Assembly: GCF_022965805.1 (NCBI RefSeq) | Contig: NC_133103.1 | Coordinates: 30,822,626-30,886,625 of the forward strand | Length of the DNA: 64,000 nucleotides | From: Primulina eburnea | Lineage: Eukaryota; Streptophyta; Magnoliopsida; Lamiales; Gesneriaceae | Direction: 5' to 3' | Shown here: in pieces, positions 55,498 through 64,000 of the stretch | How the letters are laid out: the number at the start of each line of letters is the position of its first letter | Position numbering within the stretch: position 1 is the first letter of the stretch | Made by a program: the position numbers and the translations under genes | Notes under the pieces: model-generated | Database searches by the model: none | Told to the model about the DNA's origin: nothing | Seen by the model: the letters and a program-made list of their open reading frames with translations, nothing else

Positions 55498-56880
55498 ATG
55501 GCGAAAGAAACCATCCAAAAAAATGAAGACGAAATTCAATCTCAACATGATCATTGTAAACGAAGAACACTTAGAGATCACATGAATCCTACACGTACTA
55601 GTGCACCTTTATGTTTAGTTTTTCCCCCCGACGCATCTCATTTCAATTTTAAGCCTGGTATTATCCAACTTTTACCCAACTTTCATTGCTTAGATTTTGA
55701 AAATCCATATATGAATTTACGAGAGTTTGAAGAAGTGTGCAACACATATAATGATCTAAATTTTAGTATGAACACCATTCAACTTAAGCTTCTCACATGA
55801 ATCCTACACGTACTAGTGCACCTTCATGTTTAGTTTTTCCCCCCTACGCATCTCATTTCAATTTTAAGCCTGGTATTATCCAACTTTTACCCAACTTTCA
55901 TGGCTTAGATTCTGAAAATCCATACATAAATTTACGAGAGTTTGAAGAAGTGTGCAACACATATAATGATCTAAATTTTAGTATGAACACCATTCAACTT
56001 AAGTTTTTTCCTTTTTCTTTAAAAGATAAAGCTAAAACTTGGCTACAAAATCTTATATTAGGACCCATTCGAACTTGGAATGAATTGCAACAACAATTTT
56101 TGAAAAAGTTTTTTCCATCTTATAGAACAAATTCTTTCAAAAGGCAAATCATCAATTTCACTCAAAAAAATGAGAAATTTTTTATCAGTTTTGGGATAGA
56201 TATAAAGAATTGCTTAATCTTTGTCCACATAATTGTTTTTAAACTTGGGGAGTTGTTTCTCAATTTTATGAAGGTTAACACCTAAAGATTGGCAAATGGT
56301 TGAATTTATGTGTAATGGAACATTTGAAGATAAAGATCCAAACGAGGCAATTGAGTATCTCGATTCATTAGCTGAAAATTCTCAAAATTAGGACATTATA
56401 TGTACAATCGAACCATCTAACAAGATTCAATCTCCCACATCTGGTGGAGGAATGCACATCCTCAAGGATGAATATGATCCACAAGCCAGATTTACCTCTT
56501 TATCAAGAAAAGTTGAGGCACTTGAATTGAAAAAGAATTGTCAATTAAAATCTGTTCAAGAAATTGCGTGTCAAATCTGTGATACAAGTGATCATTCTAC
56601 AAAAGATTGTCCCACTTTGCCCTCTTTTAAAGAATGTCTCCATGAACAAGCTAATGTTTTGAACAATTTTTAAAGGCCAAATTTTGAACCATTTTCTCAA
56701 AGTTACAATCCAGGTTGGCGAAATCATCCAAATTTTAGTGAAAAGAATGATAATGCTGCACAATTTTCACAACCACATTTCCAAATTCAACAAAATTTTC
56801 AAATTAATGCACCTTTTGTTCCTCCACCTAAAAGAAATTTGAAAGATACATTGAATTCTTTCATTGCAAAGTAAGAGTCT
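55498..56880 (+). pseudogene. Athila gag with internal duplication and frameshifts
   Basis: The likely start is ATG 55498 (MAKETIQKNEDE). The block RTSAPLCLVFPPDASHF through NTIQLKL occurs twice because of a tandem duplication. It continues as FPFSLKDKAKTWLQNLILG and FLKKFFPSYRTNSFKRQI (55797-56285), then, in other frames, MVEFMCNGTFEDKDPNEA (about 56300) and the zinc knuckle CQICDTSDHSTKDC with SFKECLHEQAN (56452-56673). This order is characteristic of Athila gag. The duplication period is 215 bp, not a multiple of three, and by itself breaks the frame. Confidence 0.85.
55580..56005 (+). repeat. Tandem duplication of about 215 bp inside Athila gag
   Basis: Copy 1 (55580-55790) and copy 2 (55795-56005) both start CACATGAATCCTACACG and end AACTTAAG. 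They differ at fewer than ten sites by eye, so the duplication is much younger than the general decay of the element or arose after insertion. Confidence 0.85.
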
Positions 56881-57740
56881 ATCAATATTCAAATTGTTCA
56901 AACCGTGACAGATTTGAAAAATACTCTTGCTAAATTTGCATCTGCACTTAATGTTAATGAAAAAGGTAAATTTTCTTCACAACCACAGCCTAATCCCAAG
57001 GATCAACATTCAAAAACTGGAACTTCTGGAACTCAAGATGGATCAGGTCAAATCAGTTATTACCTTTCGCAATGGTAAGGTTGTGAAAAATTCCATTCTT
57101 GAACATTGTGAAGATGATGATAAATCAACTCCAAAGGGTAAGGAAGTGGAACCCGTAACTTGCGAAGAGGAGATTTAACAGACAGTGTCACCACCATTCC
57201 ATCATGGATTGAAAATAAAAAAAAACAAATTTGAATTCTGATATAAATGATATTTTTAAACAAGAAAAGTTAATATTCCTTTATTAGATGCAATAAAGCA
57301 TGTACCATCATATGCCAAATTTTTGAAAGACTTGTGCACTTTAGAAAGAAAATTGAATGTGAAAAAGAAAGCATTTTTAGTCGAACAAGTAAGTCCAATC
57401 ATTCAAAATAATAATACTTTGAAATACAAAGTCCTTGGTTGTCATATTTCTGTATTATTGGAGAACAAAATATTAAAAAAGCCTTGCTTGATCTTGTTGC
57501 TAGTGTGAATTTATTTCTATATTCAGTTTATCAAGAACTCAATTTAGGCGAGTTAAAACCTAATTCGGTAACATTTTTACTTGCCGATAGATCTGTTAAA
57601 GTGCCAAAAGGTATGTAGAAGACGTGTTGGTCCAAGTTGATAACTTTGTATATCTTGTCGATTTCATAGTTTTGGATACACAGACAATCGAAGCTTGTAA
57701 TGAATTCTTGTAATTTTGGGTCATCCATTTTTAACAAATT
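56881..57740 (+). pseudogene. Gag end and protease of the Athila element
   Basis: VITFRNGKVV (frame 56927-57178) corresponds to the short Arg/Gly motif that precedes protease in Athila. The 57323-57508 frame carries LCTLERKLNVKKKAFLVEQV. The protease site then reads LDLVASVNL at about 57485-57515, where the family has DLGAS, so the catalytic triplet is altered. Stops follow. The region 57640-58060 is decayed and shows only traces. Confidence 0.7.
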
Positions 57741-58059
57741 CTAATGCTCTAATAAATTGCAAGACTGGAATAATGAAATTGTCATTTGTAACATGACCAT
57801 GGAGCTTAATATTTTTAATCTTTGTAAGCAACCACATGACAAAGGAGATGAAAGTGAAGATGAAAATCTTATTGAAACTCTCGTGGAAAAAACTTTCAAG
57901 AAGGGAGTACTCGTGACCAATTAGATATTTGTTAAATTGATTCTGTTAAAGAAAATATTGAAATTAATCTTGATTATTTTATCAGGTATCACTCGTTACT
58001 AGGATCAGAGAAAGAATTTGAGGAAAATATGATAACAAAGTGAACCACCCATATTAAAT

Positions 58060-58962
58060 TTAAAATCATTGCCGGAAGAATCAAAGTATGCATTCCTTGG
58101 AGAAGATAAAACATATCCCGTGGTAATTTCTTCCAAACTACCAAGTGATCAAGAAGGTAAATTAGTTGATATGATTAAAAGACATAAAAATACAATTGGT
58201 TGGATACTAAAAGATCTCAAGGACATTAATCTACTAATTTTCACTCACAAATCCATTTAGAAGAAAATGTTAAAATATCTCAACAACCACAAAGGAGATT
58301 AAATCCACACATGAAAGATGTTGTGAAAATTGAAGTTCTCAAACTACTTGATGTTCGAATTATCTACCTTATTTCTGATACTAAGTGGGTAAGCCCAACA
58401 TAAGTAGTTCCAAAAAAATCTGACATCACAGTGAAAAAGGGTGAATTGTTAATAAATTGAGTCCCATCTAGTTGGCAGATGTGTATTTATTATAGAAAAT
58501 TAAATACCGCCACAAGAAAAGGTCATTTTTCATTACCATTTTTCATTTTTAGAAAGAGTAGCAGGTCATCTCTACTACCGTTTTCTTGATGGATATTCAT
58601 GCTATTATCAAATTCTCATTGCACTCGAAGATCAAGATAAAACTACATTCACACGTCTTTTTGGAATATTTGCATTCAGAAAGATGTCATTTGGTTTATG
58701 CAGTGCCCCAGCAAAATTTCAAAGATGTATGCTAAGCATTTTCAACGACACTGTTGAAAATTGTTTTGATATTTTCGATGATAATTTAATTGTTTTTGGG
58801 AATACGTTTGATAACTGTCTTGAAAATTTGGAATTTTTTTAAAAAAAATGTGAGGAAAAATGTCTTATTTTAAATTGAGAAAAATGTCATTACATTATTA
58901 CTTCTGGGATTGTTTTGGGACATGTTGTGTCATCTCATTGAATTGAAGTTGATAAAGCAAAA
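58060..58962 (+). pseudogene. Athila RT, first part
   Basis: The frame 58069-58260 has LPEESKYAFLGEDKTYPVVIS, typical of the region before RT. Further on, CIYYRKLNTATRKGHFSLPF is seen after stops, then KMSFGLCSAPAKFQRCM near 58680-58730. The palm motif, near 58770, reads IFDDN where the clade has FMDD. The coding sequence stops at the solo LTR at 58963 and resumes at 61569. Confidence 0.78.
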
Positions 58963-61568
58963 CGAAACGTCCATTACTCATTTTTATTTAAAATATACTA
59001 GAATTTTTTTTCCCAGCCATTCTGCCAAATTTACCATGTATGTACATATACATATATATATAATATATATATATATATTTTAAAAATAATTTTGCAATTA
59101 AAATAAACCAACAACTATTACTTGAAAATCCAAAAGAAAGTAATTCAAACGTAAAATCGTAAAACGTCGACCAATCTAACCTAACATTGTTTCAAAAATA
59201 AACTTAACTCTAACATCCTCTCAAAAAACCTCTCAAAAGTATCATAAGTCATAAAATCTTAAAATTACTTAATCATTAGCATAAGTCATAAACATAAGTA
59301 CGGAAAACTAGCGATGGTCCTCAGGTTATGTGCAATTTCAGCCTAGCTAGTTCAACCATTAAGTCCTCCATTAACATCAACATCAACATCATGTTCACAT
59401 ACATCGATCACACCTAGTGATTTTATTGACTCAGCATACATTAATCATGATAACAAGTAATACATATACAAGCTACATACAACAGTGAAAATACTTTTAC
59501 TTAAAATAGTTTTTCATGAACATGCATAAACTTAATCATTTTTCTTTCATCATATCATATCATATCATATTTACTTTCAACATATCATATCATATTTCAT
59601 GTCATCATATACATATATATTTTCCTTTTATTGAATTCGGATCGTTCATTGTGACTTTTGTATCAGCTGAAAGTCGATGGATCTGTCTACGTTTAACCAC
59701 AGTACTGAGATATCAGCGACACTCTCACCCGTCAATTGAGCCTTAGCCTTACATATCATTGTATCATCATAATCATCGTATTAGTCACGATCATTTCACC
59801 ACCTTCAACGTTTCATATTTCCATCACTTATAAAAATTCTTGCATATATAAATCATTTTTCTTTTAAACCAAGCATGCAACACGTCTTTTAGCATTAACG
59901 TTTCATCATATAATTTCATAAAAAGTTAAAATAAACATATTAACATTATTTACAGCATTCAGGACACTGTCATGAAGTCTAACAATTCCCTAGACCTCGA
60001 AACAACGTCCAAAATCATTCCAAACTTACCCTATTATCTTAAAACACTCCTTGAATATTCCTTAGGCATAAAATTTATGTTCTTAATAATTTTCTCGATT
60101 CGTTTTTTAAACTTAGACGTACATTCCGATTTTAACTCGTATTGACTCGAAACTTAACCAAACTTTTCCAAACTTGAACCAAAGCTTAATAACACCTAAA
60201 TAAACCAAATTCAACCCAAAGAAAGCCAATCAAGACCCATGAACCAGCATATAACAACTATTGAAATTTGCCCTATTTAAAAAACCCTAGGCTTCTACCA
60301 TTGACACCTTCGGCCCTAGCCACTAACCAGCCTATCCAGCCCTTAGTTCACCTTCCTAGGACCATGAACAAGCTCTAGGGACCCTATTGGACCGAACCTA
60401 AATAACCTAGAAGCCCAAGCCCCTCAGCCCGATCGCATGGCATGCACACGACTCTCCCCCAAGCCTCACGATCGCCCTTGCTCCTCGAACCAACCTTTGT
60501 GCAGCCACTTTAGGACCATCATGCAGCCCTCTTAAGTCTCTTGGCACATCCTAACAAGAGCTAGTAGCAGTGACCCTGTAAGACTCCTAGTTGAAGAGTC
60601 CTTGCCCCACAAGAGTTCTATTTTCGAGCAACCCCCTCATCCTTCATGTACAGCCCTTGTGTCAACTTGTCTAGGCCCTTAAACCCTCTTAAACATGTCC
60701 CTTCCCATAGCCCTATGATGGCAACCTCTTCATGCACCATTAACACAAGTTTTGGACCATGAAATCATGAGTATTTGACATAGCATGGCATAAAAACGAA
60801 AATAAATGAAAGGAAACATATTTTTCATGCAAATTTTATACATCAAATCCATAATATGGTGTTATAGAATAGAAAATGGAGATTAAGGCGTGTCTTTCCA
60901 TTTATTATGCACAAAAACGAGTTGAGATGCAAAAAACGTCGACGTATATGGGGACTTGCAAAATTTTCTTCAAGAATACATGACTTCTTCCTCCAAGATT
61001 TTTGTGTGTGCTTGTGTTTTGCTAAGAAGGGTCCTAGTTTTAATTAGAGGGGGAGGGGATGTGAGTTTATGTGGTAAGAGGGAGGGTTTGTTAGTTTTTT
61101 ATTTTATTTAAAACTCATGGTGAAAACTTGGGCTCATTATCCGAGTATATTAGGCCCATTAGTAAATATTTAAAATATTTTTTTTACGAAAGTTTGTGAA
61201 TATATTAACCGAGTTTTCGAAAAGTTCATATTTTCGTCGAAATCGAATATCGTTTAAAAATACGTATTGGGGTATAAAATCACCTCATTTTCGAAAATAC
61301 AATACAACATATACCATTTATTGAAAAATTAAAAATAGTTATTTAATAAAAAATTTTCTGTAAAATGGCTCCCGGTCTCTGTTCCTCGATTGCGTTTCGA
61401 ATAAGCTTTAAAAAACTGTTTTATGCATTCATGTAGAAAAGTGTATTTAAAAATTTAAGCATGCGCACTATATTTAATTCATGCAACTAATACCATTTAA
61501 TTAGTCATTTTTCATTTTCCACAGATTCGCATGCAGTTAGGTTACGTTATCGCATTATGTACGTTACA
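58963..61568 (-). mobile_element. Solo LTR (2.6 kb) inside the Athila RT
   Basis: On the minus strand it starts TGTAACGTACATAATG (61568) and ends GGACGTTTCG (58963). The flanks CAAAA (58958-58962) and CAAAT (61569-61573) differ at one base and are taken as a TSD. It shares the end structure and the block equivalent to CGATCGAGGAACAGAGACC (near 61380) with the solo LTR at 11545-14755. A purine-free GC-richer part (60280-60740) matches nothing coding. AT repeats occur at 59041-59079. Confidence 0.8.
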
Positions 61569-62195
61569 CAAATGTTGATGTCATTTCCAATTTACCCCCT
61601 CCAAAAACCATTAAAGAAATTCGTTCATTTTTGGAACATGCTAGATTTTATAGAAGGTTTATAAAGGACTTTCGATTAATCTCTAAACTCATTTGTAACC
61701 TTTTAACAAAAGACACTGCATTTGAGTGGACTCAAGAATGTTAAAATGCTTTTCATTAAATCATTCGACATTTTTAACATCAACTCCTATCATGCAACCT
61801 TCTGATTGATCTTTACCATTTGAAATCATATGCGACGCGAGTGATTAATCAGTCGGTGCAGTATTGGGTCAAAGAGAAAATGGTAAGCCTTATGTGATAT
61901 ATTATATAAGTAGAACTTTAAACAATGCTCAAATGAATTACTCCACAACTGAAAAAGAACTACTTTCTGTAATATTTGAATTAGATAAATTTCATTTTTA
62001 TTAGGTTGGATCAACGACTATTGTGTTTACTGATCATTCTGCTATTAGATATTTATTGACCAAACAGGATACAAAGCCACGACTGATATGATGGATTTTT
62101 TTGCCCCAAGAATTCGACATTGTAATCAAAGATAAAAATAAAATAAAAAAAGAACCGAGTATGTCGTAGCTGATCATTTATCGAGACTAGTAACA
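61569..62195 (+). pseudogene. Athila RT end and RNaseH
   Basis: The frame resumes with IRSFLEHARFYRRFIKDF and LLTKDTAFEWTQEC, the RT connection of Athila. RNaseH follows with CDASD (then a stop), GAVLGQRENGKPYVIYY, SRTLNNAQMNYSTTEKELL and FTDHSAIRYLL. At least four stops are present. Confidence 0.82.
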
Positions 62196-63484
62196 TGATC
62201 ATCTTTTGAAATGAAACTAAATGATGATAATTTTTCTGATGAACATCTATTTTCAGTTACTACTACACCTTGTTTTGTTAACATAGTAAATATTCTTGTG
62301 ACAGGAAAAATGCCACTGCAATGGAGTTTCCAATATAAAAGAAAAATTTTCAATGAGGTAAAAAAAAAATTTTGAGATGAACCGTATCTGTTCAAGCATT
62401 GTCCGGATCAAATTTTTCGACGTTGCATACCCGAAAATGAGTTAAGTAGTGTCATTAAATTTTGTCATTCAGAAGCATGAAGAGGAAATTTTATTTCGAA
62501 GAAAACTGCTGCAAAAATCTTGCAGTGTGGATTTTATTAGCCCAATTTATGTTTAAATACACCCATTAAATCTGCAAGATTTGTGAAAATTGGGTGCGAT
62601 TTCAAAAAGAAACATGATGCCTTTGAATCCTATCATTGAAATTGAAATCTTTGACTTGTTAGGGAATTTATTTATGGGAGCATTTCTACTGTCGTTTGGA
62701 TACTTGTATAATTTAGTTGCAGTTGATTATATTTCCAAATGGATAGAGGCAATTCTATTTCGAACAAATGATCTTAAAATCTGCATCAAATTGTTGAAAG
62801 AAAATAGTTTTAGTAGATTTGGAATTCCTCGAGCCATGATAAGTGATGGGGGAACTAACTTTATTAATAATCCATTTGCTTCATTAATGAAATAATATGG
62901 TATTACTAAAAAAGTAACTACTCCTTATCATTCTCAAACAAATTGACAAGTTGAATTAGCTAATAAGGAGATAAATCAAATTTTGAAACAAACTATTAAC
63001 CCAATTATAAAAGATTGGTTTCTGCGACTTAATGATGCACTTTGGGCATATTGAACGGCTTTTAAAAAATCATTGAATACGTATCCCTATAGGTTGGTTT
63101 ACAGAAAACAACATTTGCCTGTGGAATTGGAACATAAAGCTTATTGGGTGATCAAAACTTTAATTCAAGCATGGATGATGCCAACAAATTGCAACTTAAT
63201 GAACTTGAAGAACTCAGTAATGACGCATATGAGAATTCAACGATTTATAAAAAAAAATCAAATCATTTCATGATAGAAAATTTTTTTAGAAAAAATTTGA
63301 GATTGGTAAAAAAACTTTGCTTTATAATTCTCGACTTCACATATTCCCAGAGAAATTGTGATCAAGATAGACATGATCATACGCTGTAAAACATGTGTAT
63401 CCTTATGGAGTTGTGGGCGTTGAAAATCCTAAAAATAGTGATATTTTTATTGTAAATGAACAAATGCTAAAACAATTTTTATAA
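62196..63484 (+). pseudogene. Athila integrase
   Basis: The zinc-binding part (CIPENELSSVIKFCHSEA) is near 62425-62480. The core (62590-62895) reads LFMGAFLLSFGYLYNLVAVDYISKW and MISDGGTNF; the first catalytic Asp, normally in DFMGP, is Leu here. The later QTN-stop-QVELANKEI has a TGA in place of Gly before the catalytic Glu block. The C-terminal part has QLNELEELSNDAYENSTIYK (63144-63389) and ends near 63484 with a GPF-like region in pieces. Confidence 0.82.
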
Positions 63485-63700
63485 AATGAAATCTTTCAAG
63501 AAGAATTTATTTCCCTTTCCGATCTTTGATTTTTTGTGTTGCATTTAATTTTTTTTTATTTGAGATTTCCTTAATCTTTTTGTTTTTCATGGTTAAATAA
63601 CGGATAATGGTACTCTGTGGCCCTCATAGTCGGTTAAATCAGTTTTCCACAATTGCTGATACAAAAATAAAATAAAAAAATCATTTCTTTTATTTTCAAA
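63485..63700 (+). other. Non-coding stretch after Athila pol
   Basis: T-rich sequence, then TGGTTAAATAACGG, resembles the start of the long 3' untranslated region of Athila elements. No frame is open. Confidence 0.4.
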
Positions 63701-63991
63701 ATGGATGAAATTCTCTCAAAATTTTGTAAATATTTTCCCTATGTTTCTAAAAATGTTCTAAAAAAATTTTTTGTAGGTAGGTGTGAAAGATTGAGATTAC
63801 TAATGCAAAAAAGAATTCCAGAAGATATTCGTCTTGTAATAGAAGATAAGGTCCGATTTGGAAGAGAAGTTCCAGAATCATTGCTCATTTGATATATGTC
63901 TGGATTAAGAAAAAGCGCTTATGTGGAAAAACGAAGGGCCAAAAGATTAGGGGTTTGTCATAAGTGTGGAAGATTGACTTGTGACAAATAA
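63701..63991 (+). pseudogene. Small post-pol frame with basic, cysteine-containing C-terminus
   Basis: From ATG 63701 there are 63 codons to a TGA (63890-63892), then 32 more codons in the same frame to TAA (63989-63991). The N-terminal part has hydrophobic and charged stretches (VLKKFFVGRCERLRLLM, IPEDIRLVIEDKVRFGREV). The part after the TGA is very basic (YVEKRRAKRLG) and ends with a CHKCGRLTC motif. I do not recognise it with certainty. The basic-run-plus-CxxC layout is reminiscent of the small cysteine-rich nucleic-acid-binding proteins at the 3' end of some filamentous plant RNA viruses, so an endogenised viral piece or an extra Athila protein are both possible. It is much more open than the pol upstream. 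Confidence 0.4.
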
Positions 63992-64000
63992 TGCAGATAT

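Larger units (their letters stand above)
55330..64000 (+). mobile_element. Decayed Athila-type Ty3/Gypsy element, internal region (partial)
   Basis: A primer site of tRNA-Asp type is followed by gag, protease, RT, RNaseH and integrase in order, all with the wording typical of Athila elements. Every domain has stops or frameshifts. A solo LTR interrupts RT. The 3' LTR is not reached within the window. No chromodomain is present, as expected for this clade. Confidence 0.85.

Overview
This is plant nuclear DNA, very probably from a eudicot, and nearly all of it is nested LTR retrotransposons. The evidence is chromodomain-bearing Ty3/Gypsy polyproteins of the Del/Tekay type, an Athila-type element with a tRNA-Asp-like primer site, Ty1/Copia LTRs, initiator-Met tRNA primer sites and 5-bp target-site duplications (TSDs). 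I found no host gene, rRNA or tRNA gene. The species cannot be named from this window.

Left block (1-26397). An old minus-strand Gypsy element (family D) has its 5' LTR at 14891-16209 and a cut 3' LTR at 369-1259. It sits in the internal region of a minus-strand Copia element whose LTR spans 16654-26397. Family D is itself broken by a complete plus-strand element (family A1, 2891-10770, TSD CCTTG), a 3.2-kb solo LTR (11545-14755, TSD ATAAC) and a Copia LTR end (1-368). The Copia LTR is split by another complete plus-strand element (family A2, 17338-25735, TSD TATTG). A2 is nearly intact: one long gag-PR-RT-RNaseH frame and an integrase-chromodomain frame, separated by a 1-nt frameshift.

Middle block (26398-53473). 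Degenerate minus-strand LTR pieces are interrupted by a solo LTR (family C, 26726-28821). A decayed minus-strand Gypsy element (30648-34930) follows. Its 5' LTR (34931-53473) was split by a complete minus-strand element (family B, 35379-52385, TSD TATTA). B in turn received a young plus-strand element (family A3, 37285-45805, TSD GAAAT).

Right block (53474-64000). An AT-rich stretch leads into a decayed plus-strand Athila element (primer site 55336-55353, gag, PR, RT, RNaseH, INT), split by a 2.6-kb solo LTR (58963-61568). A small reading frame with a basic, cysteine-rich C-terminus (63701-63991) lies downstream of its pol.

The most interesting signals are non-coding and shared between families. 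(1) The U3 part of the LTRs in families A1, A2, A3, B and C carries 5-8 short palindromes at the same place, about 90-370 nt from the LTR start and about 25-50 nt upstream of a TATA-like run. All follow a CGC-N4-GCG plan, but each lineage has its own centre (ACCC, ATAT or TCGG), and some units show matched changes in both arms. (2) A stem-loop with an RGGA loop sits just before the polypurine tract in five elements, with a compensatory base pair. (3) A longer stem in the LTR body covaries between families A and C. Together these look like a modular regulatory and RNA-structure toolkit kept by this group of retrotransposons. Coordinates of degenerate borders are approximate; divergence figures are by-eye estimates.
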